Shown here: positions 26,732 to 35,842 of the stretch, in pieces | Layout: every line of letters starts with the position of its first letter | Numbering within the stretch: the stretch's first letter is position 1 | NCBI RefSeq assembly: GCF_900129245.1 | Contig: NZ_FQUT01000001.1 | Span: 248,001 to 312,000, forward strand | Direction of reading: 5' to 3' | Length of the DNA stretch: 64,000 nucleotides | DNA from: Chryseobacterium arachidis | GTDB lineage: Bacteria; Bacteroidota; Bacteroidia; Flavobacteriales; Weeksellaceae | Notes under the pieces: model-generated | What the model was told of the DNA's origin: nothing | What the model saw: the letters and a program-made list of their open reading frames with translations, nothing else | Databases searched by the model: none | Program-made: the position numbers and the translations under genes

Positions 26732-27835
26732 ATGGAAAATAATACTACACAAGCAACTGAACCTAAAAAGAAAAAAAGTTTAGTTTTCCCTATCATTTTA
26801 GCCGTCGTTCTGATCGGTGGAGGAATCTACGGATACAAAACCTATTCTTACGGACAGGTTCATGAGGAAACAGACGATGCACAAATCGCTTCGAATCTTT
26901 CTCCGGTTATCTCAAAGATTTCAGGATATGTAACCGAGGTGAAGGTAAAAGATAACCAATTTGTTAAAAAAGGAGATACTTTAGTTGTGTTAGACAACAG
27001 GGATCAGAAAATGGCATTGGAGCAGGCTGAAGCTGCATTAGCAACAGCAAAAAGTAATATTTCAAATGCGCAGGCTTCTACTACAGCGACTTCAAAGAAC
27101 ATCGGCTCTTCCGAAGCGGCGGTAACAACAGCGAATGCACAGATCGAAGCGGCCAAAGTAAACGTTTGGAAAACCGCTCAGGATTTAAAAAGATATTCAG
27201 TATTGGTAAAAGACCACTCGATTACAGAACAGCAGTATGAGCAGGCTTTAGCAGCAAAACAAAGTGCAGACAGACAGTTACAGGTTTTGGTGGATCAAAG
27301 AAACCAAATTGCTCAGCAGACTAATATCGCTTCTTCTCAGACTGCGGCAAGCTCTCAACAGATCAGTGTTGCTGGCTCTGTGGCTAAGCAGAGAGAAGTG
27401 GATGTAGAAAATGCAAAATTAAACTTGTCATACACTGTAATTGTGGCTCCTGAAGACGGATATGTAGGAAAAGTTCCTACCCAGGCAGGACAATACCTTC
27501 AGGCTGGTTCGCAATTATTTGCTTTGGTTAAAAACGATCAGAAGTGGGTAGTGGCGAACTTTAAAGAAACTCAGGTTGATAAAATGGTAGAAGGGCAAAA
27601 AGTAAAAATTGAGATTGATGCTTTTCCTGATCAGGAATTCGACGGAGTAGTAAGCTCATTCTCTCCTGCAACAGGGGCTACATTCTCTATTCTGCCTCCG
27701 GATAACGCAAGTGGGAACTTTGTAAAAGTGGTGCAGAGGCTTCCGGTAAAAATCGATTTTGTAAATCTTAATAAAGACATTGCAAAAAAACTGAGAACAG
27801 GAATGAATGTGAAAGCAGAAGTTTCATTGAAATAA
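26732..27835 (+). CDS. HlyD/EmrA family membrane fusion protein
   Basis: The periplasmic adaptor that joins the inner membrane pump to the TolC channel, 367 residues. One N-terminal membrane segment (about 17-36) is followed by the lipoyl half ETDDAQIASNLSPV and ISGYVTEVKVKDNQFVKKGD. A long coiled coil comes next, then the second half with VIVAPEDGYVGK and the C-terminal beta barrel. The TDDA motif is characteristic of EmrA-type adaptors that work with 14-helix MFS pumps, in agreement with the EmrB homologue downstream. Confidence 0.94.
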   Translation: MENNTTQATEPKKKKSLVFPIILAVVLIGGGIYGYKTYSYGQVHEETDDAQIASNLSPVISKISGYVTEVKVKDNQFVKKGDTLVVLDNRDQKMALEQAEAALATAKSNISNAQASTTATSKNIGSSEAAVTTANAQIEAAKVNVWKTAQDLKRYSVLVKDHSITEQQYEQALAAKQSADRQLQVLVDQRNQIAQQTNIASSQTAASSQQISVAGSVAKQREVDVENAKLNLSYTVIVAPEDGYVGKVPTQAGQYLQAGSQLFALVKNDQKWVVANFKETQVDKMVEGQKVKIEIDAFPDQEFDGVVSSFSPATGATFSILPPDNASGNFVKVVQRLPVKIDFVNLNKDIAKKLRTGMNVKAEVSLK

Positions 27836-27840
27836 TATAT

Positions 27841-28253
27841 AAGTGAATTGTCAGTTTTGCTGAAAGAAGTTGGTTGAACCATGAAGAGGATATGAAGAAG
27901 TAAAGTTGATGATGAAGGTGGTAAAAGATGCAGAGGACGGTAATGATGATGAGATGAAGTAGTAAAAATTATCATGAAGTTGAAAACAATGGGGGAGGAA
28001 TTAATAATGATGGAAATGCAGGCAGGAAATGGAGTTGGCGAATGTATGCAGGAGAAAGTTAATGATGCGGTTGAAATGAAGTAGTAAAACAGACAATGAT
28101 GTTGAGGATGCGGATGACATGAATGAAGATAGGTTACATGAAGGAACAGAAATTATGAAGTTGATGAAAACAGGAGGTAAGTCAATAAATAATGAGGTTG
28201 TAATGAAGCGGTAAAAATTGACTATGAAGTTGATGAACATTGACAATTCACTT
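27841..28253. repeat. purine-rich repeat insert bounded by 13-bp inverted repeats
   Basis: AAGTGAATTGTCA (27841-27853) and its exact inverse TGACAATTCACTT (28241-28253) bound a 413-bp stretch. The plus strand inside is very rich in A and G. The motif ATGAAG(T/C)(A/G)GTAAAA recurs at 27954, 28076 and 28203, and ATGAAGTTGA recurs near 27974, 28157 and 28223. No convincing gene lies inside. It separates the adaptor gene from the pump gene in an otherwise tight operon; the remaining 146 bp up to 28399 are AT-rich leader. Confidence 0.75.
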
Positions 28254-28399
28254 TTTTAAATTAAGATATTTAGAGATCCGGAAATAATTGCTGATTACAA
28301 AACAGGAATTCATAATTAAGAATAAGTTAGTTCGTAAAAAACATATTCTGATATCTGGATCTCAAATCTCTTGATTTCTTTTAAATATTAAAAAAAACT

Positions 28400-29974
28400 A
28401 TGCAAGATTCATTAGTAGAATACGGAGCCCGAAGAGTGATCATCACGATCACAGCTATTCTTTGTGCTCTGCTTGAAATAGTGGACTCCACGATTGTAAA
28501 TGTTGCCTTGAACGAGATGAAGGGTAATCTTGGAGCCACACTTTCTGAAGTAGGTTGGGTAATTACCGCCTATGCGATAGGAAACGTAATTATTGTACCG
28601 ATGACGAGCTGGCTTTCTCAGCAGTTCGGGCGTAGAAATTACTTTGCGGCTTCCATTATTATATTTACCGTGTTTTCATTTTTATGCGGTAATGCAACGA
28701 ATATCTGGGAACTGGTTTTCTTCCGATTGATGCAGGGTATTGGTGGGGGTGCACTTTTGGTAACTTCACAGACGATCATTACGGAATCGTATCCTATTGA
28801 AAAAAGAAGTATGGCCCAGGCAATTTATGGTCTGGGGGTAATTATTGGTCCCACTTTAGGTCCGCCTCTTGGAGGATATATCGTAGATAATTTCAGCTGG
28901 CCGTATATTTTCTATATTAATATTCCGATCGGGATTGCGGCGACTTTAATGACGCTTCAGTTTGTAAGGAGTCCAAAATATGCAGAAAAACGTAAAGCTT
29001 CCGATGTAGACTGGTTGGGAATTGCTTTATTAGCAGTCACAGTGGGCTCATTACAGTTCATTCTGGAAAGAGGCCATGAAGAAGACTGGTTCGAAAGCGG
29101 CATGATTGTTACATTTACGATTTCAGCGGTTTTAGGATTTATTTTATTCCTTTGGCGCGAGCTTACCTTTAAATATCCTATTGTAGAGCTTAGAGTTCTG
29201 AAAAACAGTAATTTAAGGATTGGTACCGTAATGTCCTTTGTATTAGGATTTGGGTTGTATGGCTCTACTTTTATCGTTCCGTTGTATACCCAGAGTATTT
29301 TGGGGTGGACGGCACTTCAGTCAGGAGCCCTAATGATTCCGGCGGCACTAACGACAGCCTTTATGATGCCTATTATTGGTAGATTATTATCAAAAGGAGC
29401 AAAACAGCAAATTCTTGTTTCCTTAGGATTGTTCATTTTCTTTATTTACAGTTTCTGGGGCTATAAAATCTTAACTCCGGATACCGGAAAAGATGCCTTT
29501 TTCTGGATGCTGATTGTAAGAGGAGCAGGTCTCGGACTATTATTTATCCCGATCACATCCTTGTCGCTGAGTACATTGAAAGGCCAGGAAATTGGTCAGG
29601 GGGCGGCTTTTACAGGGATGATGAGGCAGCTGGGAGGTTCTTTCGGGATTGCAGGGATAACAACCTTTATAGCCAATGCCAGCCAGAAATACAGGGTAAA
29701 CCTAATTACCCACCTCGACGAAACAGATTTTGCAGTACAGCAAAGATTGCAGGCTTTAAAAGGAAGCTTCATGGCAAAAGGAATGACTCCCGATGCTGCA
29801 CTGAATGCAGCCTATAAAATGCTCGATCTGTCCGTAACAAAACAGGCAACAGTATTGTCCTACATGGATGTTTTCCTTTATTTGGGAGTAATATTCTTAA
29901 TCTGTATTCCGTTTATTCTTTTCGTTAAAGAGCGAAAAAGCAAAGAAAAAATAGATTTAAGTGGTGTACACTAA
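28400..29974 (+). CDS. DHA2 family MFS multidrug efflux pump (EmrB/QacA type)
   Basis: An inner membrane proton antiporter of 524 residues with 14 predicted helices. Motif D1 reads LLEIVDSTIVNVAL (about 22-35). Motif A-like GRRNYF follows, then motif C in the fifth helix (GLGVIIGPTLGPPLGGYIVD). The C-terminal helix ends with RKSKEKIDL. It completes the pump with the adaptor and TolC proteins encoded upstream. The substrates are unknown. The 564-bp gap before it is unusual for such an operon and contains the repeat insert at 27841-28253. Confidence 0.94.
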   Translation: MQDSLVEYGARRVIITITAILCALLEIVDSTIVNVALNEMKGNLGATLSEVGWVITAYAIGNVIIVPMTSWLSQQFGRRNYFAASIIIFTVFSFLCGNATNIWELVFFRLMQGIGGGALLVTSQTIITESYPIEKRSMAQAIYGLGVIIGPTLGPPLGGYIVDNFSWPYIFYINIPIGIAATLMTLQFVRSPKYAEKRKASDVDWLGIALLAVTVGSLQFILERGHEEDWFESGMIVTFTISAVLGFILFLWRELTFKYPIVELRVLKNSNLRIGTVMSFVLGFGLYGSTFIVPLYTQSILGWTALQSGALMIPAALTTAFMMPIIGRLLSKGAKQQILVSLGLFIFFIYSFWGYKILTPDTGKDAFFWMLIVRGAGLGLLFIPITSLSLSTLKGQEIGQGAAFTGMMRQLGGSFGIAGITTFIANASQKYRVNLITHLDETDFAVQQRLQALKGSFMAKGMTPDAALNAAYKMLDLSVTKQATVLSYMDVFLYLGVIFLICIPFILFVKERKSKEKIDLSGVH

Positions 29975-29992
29975 ATTTTTTTTACATAAAAC

Positions 29993-30025
29993 AAAAGCCT
30001 CCGCAATTTTTGTGGAGGCCTTTTT
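29993..30025. terminator. bidirectional terminator between the pump and response regulator genes
   Basis: A 9-bp stem GCCTCCGCA/TGTGGAGGC (29997-30005, 30011-30019, one wobble) has A- and T-rich flanks on the two sides and lies between convergent genes. Confidence 0.85.
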
Positions 30026-30665
30026 ATTCTGAAATAATATTGTGCTTTAAGGCAATGTTGACAATTTCCACCGAGTTTTTGGCTCCGAATTTCTGCAGTA
30101 AATTTTTACGATGCGTATCGACAGTAAGCGGGCTGAGGCAGAGTTCATCCGCAATCTGGCTGCTTGTTTTTCCCTGTGCTAAAAACCGGAGGATTTCTTT
30201 TTCACGCTTCGTAAGCCGTGGAAGAGCACCAAGCTCCTGCTGGGAAGGTTTGCTGATGATCTCTTTGGTTTCGCTGCAGAAAACAATATTTCCCGAAAGT
30301 GCACCTTTGAAACAAGCCATTAATTCATCCATCGAGACATTTTTCAGAAGATAACCGCTGGCTCCGTTTTGGATGCACTGCATGATGATGCTCCTTTCAG
30401 ATCGGTTGCTGAACATGATTACAGATGTTTTGGGAGAGATTTTTTTAATATCTTCACAAAGTTGTATTCCGCTGATGTCTGGCAATGTAATGTCCAGAAG
30501 AAGAATGTCCACTTCATTGGATTTTATAAAGCCGAGCACTTCAGATCCTTTGTTAAATGTCTGTGAAATATGAAACAGAGGCTGATTTTTCAGCATGATT
30601 TTCAGCCCTTCAATGACGATAGGATGATCGTCTACAATAACGATATTTATTTTATGAGATGGCAT
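30024..30665 (-). CDS. NarL/FixJ family response regulator
   Basis: A 213-residue DNA-binding response regulator. The receiver domain (about 1-125) has the acidic pair DD (12-13), the phosphorylated Asp58 in LLLDITLPD and the conserved Lys in LLKNVS. The C-terminal LuxR-type helix-turn-helix (about 150-205) contains LTKREKEILRFLAQGKTSSQIADEL. It overlaps the histidine kinase gene by 14 bp, so the two make a coupled two-component pair. Target genes cannot be read from the window. Confidence 0.95.
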   Translation of the reverse strand: MPSHKINIVIVDDHPIVIEGLKIMLKNQPLFHISQTFNKGSEVLGFIKSNEVDILLLDITLPDISGIQLCEDIKKISPKTSVIMFSNRSERSIIMQCIQNGASGYLLKNVSMDELMACFKGALSGNIVFCSETKEIISKPSQQELGALPRLTKREKEILRFLAQGKTSSQIADELCLSPLTVDTHRKNLLQKFGAKNSVEIVNIALKHNIISE

Positions 30666-32640
30666 GCGTATTCAGTTCTATAGTGATGGCGGTTCCGGTA
30701 TCATCGGAACTGATTTCCATTTTACCTTTTAAATAATTAACCCTATTGTTGAGGTTGTGAATTCCCATACTTTTCGTTTTTTGATGTGAATCTTCTGCAA
30801 ATCCTTTACCGTCGTCTTCAATAGTGATCATAAAAATTTCGTCCGATTGTGAGCATTGAAGCAGAATATTCTTCGCCTCCGAGTGCTTTACGGCATTGGC
30901 AAGAATTTCCTGTACGATTCTGTAGATATTGATCTGTACTCCCAGCGGAATTTCTGAATTAATCGTGATCGGCTGAAAATCGATATGCAGATCTGTTCGG
31001 GTGTAGAATTCACATAATTCCTGCAAGGCGGTTTCCAGACCGAACTTTAACAGCGATTCCGGCATCAGGTTTCGGGCTACATTTCTCAGTTCGGTTACCG
31101 AATGATCGAGCTGGCTGAGGATTTCCGAGAACTTTTCCTGTCTGGGATTTTCAAGATGCTGCGAAGCCCATGCGGATAAATTGATCTTTACACCTGCAAG
31201 CATTCCTCCGAGACCGTCGTGAAGGTCTTTGGCAACTCTTTCTCTTTCTTTTTCCTCGCCTTCCAGAATGGCTTTAGTGATATTCAATTCTTCTTTTTGT
31301 GCAATTTCCTTAAGCTTTTGCGCATGGTTGATTTCTCTTTCTTTGGCTAATTTTTTCGTATATAAATAAATGGAAATCATTAAAATAATCAAGAAAACCG
31401 AAGCAATACCGAGCATCCACAGATATTGAGTCTTCTTATTGATCTCCAGTTCTTTCTGTGCTTTTTCTGCATTAAGGTCGGCAATTTCTTTTTGCTTTTC
31501 AGATGTTCTGAACTTTGCTTCAAGGGTATTCAGCTTCAGACTTACATTTTCAGCGTATAAGCTGTCATTTAATTTTGAGTATTTCTTTTCCCACTTCAAA
31601 GCCTCCGAAAGATTTCCCATCTGTTCATTAAGTCCGGAAAGCTGCTGGTAAAATGCCTTTCTGTTATTAACATCAATAATAAGCGTTTTATCTGTTAAGA
31701 TATCTTCCAGAACTTTCTTAGCCTCATTCAGTTTGTTCTGCTTTCTCAGAATATCATATTTGTGTAGGTAAAACATCTGCATCAGAAGATTCTGGTTGTA
31801 TTTTCTTGTGTAGGAAAGTCCCTTTTCAATCATTGGAAGGGCTTCTTCGTTTCTCTGCTTGGTAATCAGATATAGTGTTTTTCCGTAATAAAAAGAAGCG
31901 TTGGAAGAAGATTCGGGGTACGGCTGTATCAGTTTTTCTGCTTTATCAAGGTATTTTCCGGCTTCGTCACCTTTAATCTGATAACATAAATTGCTTGTCA
32001 TATTAAGGTACGCAAAAAACATTTCCGGAGTATTAGGGGCATTTTTTTCTAATAAATTAATGGCTTTCGTATTGTATTCAAACGCTTTTTTAAACTCTGC
32101 ATTATAGGTGAGAATGATCCCCAGTTGCGAATAAAGATGCCCTAGAGACTTATTGTTCCTGTACTTTTCAACCTGCGGAATGCTTTTTTCAATCAGGATT
32201 TTAACTAAAAAAGGATAGCCTTCTTTATTTTTCTGCGTAATTCCATAGCCATACCACGAAGATGCTTTCAGGAAATCGGCTTCCTGTCCTTTTATTTTTG
32301 ATAATTCCTGTAGGGCTTTTTGATAGAATAATGCTGCTTTTTCCTTGTTCCGTTCTAAAAAATACTGACCTTCATAATAAAGATATTTCGCTTGTGACAA
32401 AGGGTTCTTTAGGCTTAAAGCTTCTCCTTTCTTTAAATAATTTTTACTCGCCGCGGAGTCTGTATTTCTGTAATAATCTGATAACAAAAAATAAGCATAT
32501 GCTTTAGAAGCATTGTTGCTGTTGCGGGTAACTGCGGTTTTAAGGCTGTCGGTGTACGCTTTTTCATTAAGAGGAACAAGCTGTTGCGCCGAAAAGTGGA
32601 AGGATAATAAAATGCAAATCGTGATGAGGTAGTTCTTCAT
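30652..32640 (-). CDS. TPR-containing sensor histidine kinase (HisKA_3 type)
   Basis: A 662-residue membrane kinase. I put the start at 32640, where a signal peptide begins (MKNYLITICILLSFHFSAQQ); an upstream in-frame extension of 48 codons has no such feature. The periplasmic half (about 25-390) is a run of TPR-like helix pairs. A membrane helix at about 405-425 and a coiled coil follow. The HisKA_3 box EKERERVAKDLHDGLGG contains the phospho-accepting His474. The ATPase domain shows EILANAVKHSEA and EDDGKGF. It pairs with the overlapping response regulator. The signal sensed is unknown; TPRs suggest a protein or peptide partner. Confidence 0.93.
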   Translation of the reverse strand: MKNYLITICILLSFHFSAQQLVPLNEKAYTDSLKTAVTRNSNNASKAYAYFLLSDYYRNTDSAASKNYLKKGEALSLKNPLSQAKYLYYEGQYFLERNKEKAALFYQKALQELSKIKGQEADFLKASSWYGYGITQKNKEGYPFLVKILIEKSIPQVEKYRNNKSLGHLYSQLGIILTYNAEFKKAFEYNTKAINLLEKNAPNTPEMFFAYLNMTSNLCYQIKGDEAGKYLDKAEKLIQPYPESSSNASFYYGKTLYLITKQRNEEALPMIEKGLSYTRKYNQNLLMQMFYLHKYDILRKQNKLNEAKKVLEDILTDKTLIIDVNNRKAFYQQLSGLNEQMGNLSEALKWEKKYSKLNDSLYAENVSLKLNTLEAKFRTSEKQKEIADLNAEKAQKELEINKKTQYLWMLGIASVFLIILMISIYLYTKKLAKEREINHAQKLKEIAQKEELNITKAILEGEEKERERVAKDLHDGLGGMLAGVKINLSAWASQHLENPRQEKFSEILSQLDHSVTELRNVARNLMPESLLKFGLETALQELCEFYTRTDLHIDFQPITINSEIPLGVQINIYRIVQEILANAVKHSEAKNILLQCSQSDEIFMITIEDDGKGFAEDSHQKTKSMGIHNLNNRVNYLKGKMEISSDDTGTAITIELNTHAIS

Positions 32641-32835
32641 TATATCAATTTCATTACGGTGAATAAAACTCCGTAATATAGCGATAAAATAAACACCGAA
32701 AAATACCTGAAAATAGGTAGGAGCTTTTACTGATTTCGCAGGATTGACTGCCTTCAAAAGCCACCATAATTTTGCCGTTACCAATCATTAAGATTACAGG
32801 AACAACAGAAACAGTAATATTTAACAAGAGAAATT

Positions 32836-33252
32836 ATGAAAAAAATGAAATTGAAAAACGTATTGAAAGGGTCGTTTATAATGATGGCAGCTGCGCTGCT
32901 GTTAGGTTTTGTAGCATCATGCAGCAATGATGATGACGATAATACTCCCGGAGCAGGGAAAACCCATAAAGTGGTGTTCAAGGCGGAAGCTTCTGCCGGA
33001 AGCAATATTGAAATTGCCGTTTACGGAATCGACGGAAACCCGACCACTGCAAGCAGCTTAAGCGGAACGACATGGACGAGCCCTGAAATCACCTCAGAAG
33101 CAGGAGCATACAATGCCAATGTTGCGGTAAATGCCATCGGCCCCAATGCTTCAGCTACATTAAAGGTTCAGATCTGGGTAGACGGTCAGCTGAAAAAAGA
33201 AGGAACTTCAAGCGGACAGTATTTATCAGCCTCTGCGAGCCATACTTTTTAA
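32836..33252 (+). CDS. small lipoprotein of unknown function
   Basis: A 138-residue predicted lipoprotein. The signal is hydrophobic (ALLLGFVASC) with the lipidated Cys near residue 29, followed by an acidic stretch SNDDDDN. The remaining 100 residues are Ser/Thr/Ala-rich with beta pattern and look like a small beta-sandwich. The gene is divergent from the histidine kinase gene with 195 bp between the starts, so the two-component pair could regulate it; this is only suggested by position. No family recognised. Confidence 0.75.
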   Translation: MKKMKLKNVLKGSFIMMAAALLLGFVASCSNDDDDNTPGAGKTHKVVFKAEASAGSNIEIAVYGIDGNPTTASSLSGTTWTSPEITSEAGAYNANVAVNAIGPNASATLKVQIWVDGQLKKEGTSSGQYLSASASHTF

Positions 33253-33323
33253 TACACTTTAATATGGTGTGCAAATGTTCTGGTATTGCACTTTTAAAAC
33301 ACCTTCACAATAACAATATTCAG

Positions 33324-33350
33324 CCTCCGACCTGGTTTCGGAGGTTTTTT
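33324..33350 (+). terminator. terminator of the small lipoprotein gene
   Basis: A 7-bp stem CCTCCGA/TCGGAGG (33324-33330, 33338-33344) is followed by T6. The rest of the 570-bp gap up to 33822 is very AT-rich. It holds nothing else up to 33620, then the terminator and conserved hairpin listed next. Confidence 0.85.
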
Positions 33351-33620
33351 TATATTTTAATTTTTCTGTTATTTTGAATGGTAAAGTTGATGATGTAAAC
33401 TCCAAAAACTCAACTTTATTAGGTGTCTTTAAAGTATTTCAAAAATCTGCAGAAAGAAAAAATCCTTGATTTTTTTTAAATTATGTGCTCTTCTTTGTAT
33501 TTATTAGACTTAAAATCACTAAAGTGTTAAAATTTTTTACATCTTACGGTTAAAAAAAAGTTTAGATAAATTATTGATTAACACCATTCTAAAATAGCAC
33601 TTTTTATATAGATTTAAATT

Positions 33621-33650
33621 AAAAAAAGCCTGTCCGAAAAATGAACAGGC
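33621..33650 (-). terminator. terminator of the fibre operon 34613-33823
   Basis: A stem GCCTGT/ACAGGC (33628-33633, 33645-33650) is followed on the minus strand by a U-run (A7 on the plus strand, 33621-33627). It lies about 170 bp after the last stop codon of the operon, which gives the mRNA a long 3' leader-like tail. Confidence 0.75.
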
Positions 33651-33697
33651 TTAACCACTGAAACTAAATTGAAGGACGTAACGCCGGGAACTACCCC

Positions 33698-33767
33698 AAT
33701 CCTATATAATTTTTATAGAGACATTTGTATTTTTAAGGATAATGAAAAGCGAGGGAGAATTTCATTA
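33698..33767 (-). other. conserved 3'-untranslated hairpin, copy 1
   Basis: The arms AATGAAA (33741-33747) and TTTCATT (33760-33766) enclose a loop with GAGGGA. AATCCTAT lies on one side. A copy with the same arms, loop core and neighbouring AATCCTAT lies at 35754-35788, after the next operon. Both sit between a stop codon and a terminator. Confidence 0.5.
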
Positions 33768-33822
33768 CCACGCATGATAATAATCAATGATTAATTGTTG
33801 AGGGTAAAAACCAGGACTATTA

Positions 33823-34608
33823 TTAATTATTGATATAAGAGGCATTAAAAGACATCGACATAATTCTGCAGGTCATATTTGCATCCGATACGGTTCCGTT
33901 GTTTGCAGATCTTATCATTCTTGCATCAATCGTGTGACTTCCGGCGGACAGTGACTTAACAGTACTGAAAGAAAATGAAGCGTTACTGCCTCCCTGATCT
34001 TTTTCCTGAACTGTTAAATATACATTGGTAGGAATATCATCTATAAACAACCTTGCTTCATAATAACCTCTGCCGCCGCCTGTAGGAAAGTTTCCGTAAT
34101 CTACTCCTAACATGAAGTTGATAAAAACCGCCTTTCCACCGGCTGGTATATTGAGGGTTTGTGAAGAAGTGGGGATAATGGTATACGCTAAATCATCAAC
34201 AAAGAAAGCTGTATTCGAGGTATTGGCGACTTCTGCGGTAACCACACTCGGTGCAGAAGCATTCGGAACGGTAATAATATTTCCTGATGCATCTACTCCT
34301 AAAGTTTGTCCGGCCGTTGCGACAGGTGTTGTTGAATTAAAATTGGTAAATTTTAATCCGCTGGTATTTGCTGTTCCTGAGTTAAGCTCCACTTTCACGT
34401 TAGGTGTGGTAATCCCGATTCCCATTCCTCCTGCAGAAGTAACGGCTAAATCATTATCCTGTTGTGCTATGGTAGGAGTACCGGAAGTATTGTTATCTTT
34501 TGAGGCGTCCACATGAAAAGCAGTCTGAGGGTTATCGGTATTGATTCCCATTTGTGCAGATAGGGTATTCATGGCTGCAAAACCTGCCAGTAATAGATAC
34601 TTTTTCAT
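33823..34608 (-). CDS. secreted fibre-type protein
   Basis: A 261-residue predicted exported protein with a signal peptide (cut after LSA). It continues QMGINTDNPQTAFHVDASKD, the opening shared by the fibre-type proteins of this window. A Gly/Thr/Asn-rich middle follows (VGIGTT-like repeats, then GQTLGVDASGN). The C-terminal domain of about 120 residues contains KAVFINFMLGVDY, SAGSHTIDARMIRSANNG and the end SFNASYINN. It is about half identical to the gene 4 bp upstream, so this is a tandem duplication in one operon. There is no T9SS sorting tail. A role as a surface fibre or trimeric stalk is inference. Confidence 0.8.
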   Translation of the reverse strand: MKKYLLLAGFAAMNTLSAQMGINTDNPQTAFHVDASKDNNTSGTPTIAQQDNDLAVTSAGGMGIGITTPNVKVELNSGTANTSGLKFTNFNSTTPVATAGQTLGVDASGNIITVPNASAPSVVTAEVANTSNTAFFVDDLAYTIIPTSSQTLNIPAGGKAVFINFMLGVDYGNFPTGGGRGYYEARLFIDDIPTNVYLTVQEKDQGGSNASFSFSTVKSLSAGSHTIDARMIRSANNGTVSDANMTCRIMSMSFNASYINN

Positions 34609-34612
34609 ACAA

Positions 34613-35413
34613 TTAGTTTAGGTAAGAAGCATTAAAAGACATGGAGATAGGTCTGCATACATTAACTGCTCCGGCTAAAGTACCGTTACCCGCTGTTCTT
34701 CTCATTCTCACATCAAGGGTATGATTGCCTGCTGCAAGTTCTTTTACGGTGCTTAAAGTATATTGAAGCTGCTGCCCTCCTGTATTTGGATTTGCTGTAG
34801 ATAACGGTTCCTGAGTAATAAGATAAGTGTTGGTAGCAACCCCGTCTATAAACAGCATCGCTCTGAAATATCCTGCTCCAGTTCCTGCAATAGGCTCTAC
34901 AAAGTCTATACCCAGCATAAAATTAATGAACACTGCTTTTCCACCTGTAGGGATGGTAATGTTCTGTACCGATCCAGAAACCACAGTATCTGAACTGTCA
35001 TTGACGTTGAAATCGGCTCCTGAAGAAGAAGCTACTTCTGCGGTGGTTACCCCAACGGCTGTAGGATTGGGTAAGGTTACCACATTTCCAGAAGCATCTA
35101 CTCCGATGGTCTGTCCGGATGAAATAGGAGTGGTAGAGGTAAGGTTTGTAAATCGTAATCCACTCGTATTCGCAGTACCCGAATTAATCTCCATCTTGGC
35201 ATTAGGTGCGGTTGTTCCTACGCCTACATTTCCTGTACTGGTTACCACAAAATCATTAAGCTGTTGGGCAGCTGTAGGAGTACCTGTAATGTTATTGTCT
35301 TTGGCTCCGTCTACATGAAATGCTCCTTGCGGGTTAGTGGTATTTACCCCGACTTGTGCGAAAGAAAAACCGAAGGTTGCCAAAGAGCAAAGTAAGATGA
35401 TCTTTTTTTTCAT
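34613..35413 (-). CDS. secreted fibre-type protein, tandem paralogue
   Basis: A 266-residue exported protein, paralogue of the gene downstream. The signal peptide ends SFA and is followed by QVGVNTTNPQGAFHVDGAKD. The middle (GVGTTAPNAKMEINSG, GQTIGVDASGNVVTLP) resembles the repeated units of stalk-like tail or adhesin proteins. The C-terminal domain has KAVFINFMLGIDF and a final SFNASYLN. It is the first gene of a two-gene operon driven by the conserved promoter element at 35447-35503, with a leader of only about 30 nt. Confidence 0.82.
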   Translation of the reverse strand: MKKKIILLCSLATFGFSFAQVGVNTTNPQGAFHVDGAKDNNITGTPTAAQQLNDFVVTSTGNVGVGTTAPNAKMEINSGTANTSGLRFTNLTSTTPISSGQTIGVDASGNVVTLPNPTAVGVTTAEVASSSGADFNVNDSSDTVVSGSVQNITIPTGGKAVFINFMLGIDFVEPIAGTGAGYFRAMLFIDGVATNTYLITQEPLSTANPNTGGQQLQYTLSTVKELAAGNHTLDVRMRRTAGNGTLAGAVNVCRPISMSFNASYLN

Positions 35414-35446
35414 TGTTCTAAATTTTTGTTATGCTTGACATTGAAG

Positions 35447-35503
35447 CAAAGTTATACGGAAGACTGCATATATTAAAGGAATAGCCTTTTCGTTTTCGGA
35501 AAA
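35447..35503 (-). promoter_or_regulatory. conserved activator-type promoter element E1
   Basis: On the minus strand a TTTTC-C-GAAAA palindrome (35493-35503) is followed by CGAAAAGG and, 44 nt after TTTTC, by TAACTTTG (35454-35447). No good -33 TTTG is present. The same layout occurs at E2, E3 and E4. It controls the two-gene fibre operon starting at 35413. Confidence 0.7.
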
Positions 35504-35670
35504 TAGAAAGTTTTTGTTTTTTAAATTGTTGATATTTAATGTTTTAATTTTTAATTAAATTTGGTTAATAATTCTGTGTTTGGTGAAAATTTGCAACTTG
35601 TTTGAGTGTTTACGAGATAAATATCTGAAAAATTGTAAAAAAATAATTCAATACAACTGTAAATTTTAGT

Positions 35671-35699
35671 AAAAAAACCTGCTCAAAAAAGAACAGGTT
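35671..35699 (-). terminator. terminator of the operon 38384-35843
   Basis: AACCTG/CAGGTT arms with one internal mismatch (35676-35684, 35691-35699) and A7 on the plus strand (35671-35677) make a minus-strand terminator about 150 bp after the stop codon. Confidence 0.75.
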
Positions 35700-35753
35700 C
35701 TGCCATAAAGCTAATTAAAATTAAAAGATTTTAACCATCCAAAATCCTATTAA

Positions 35754-35788
35754 TTTTTGTAATGAAAAATGAGGGAACATTTCATTAC
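35754..35788 (-). other. conserved 3'-untranslated hairpin, copy 2
   Basis: AATGAAA (35761-35767) and TTTCATT (35780-35786) enclose a 12-nt loop with GAGGGA, as in copy 1 at 33741-33766. The nearby AATCCTAT (35744-35751) is also shared. The remainder of the 429-bp gap 35414-35842 contains only E1, this hairpin and the terminator. Confidence 0.5.
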
Positions 35789-35842
35789 GGTAAACAAGTG
35801 GTAATAAATTTTATTTGTGCTATTAGAATCATGAATAAATTT

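Noticed and set aside
27631..28246. Minus-strand frames over the end of the adaptor gene and the purine-rich insert
   Set aside because: They are Ser/Phe/His-rich by-products of the plus-strand purine bias and of the adaptor gene read backwards.
32641..32784. Earlier start for the TPR histidine kinase
   Set aside because: The extension covers the upstream leader region and hides the clear signal peptide beginning at 32640.
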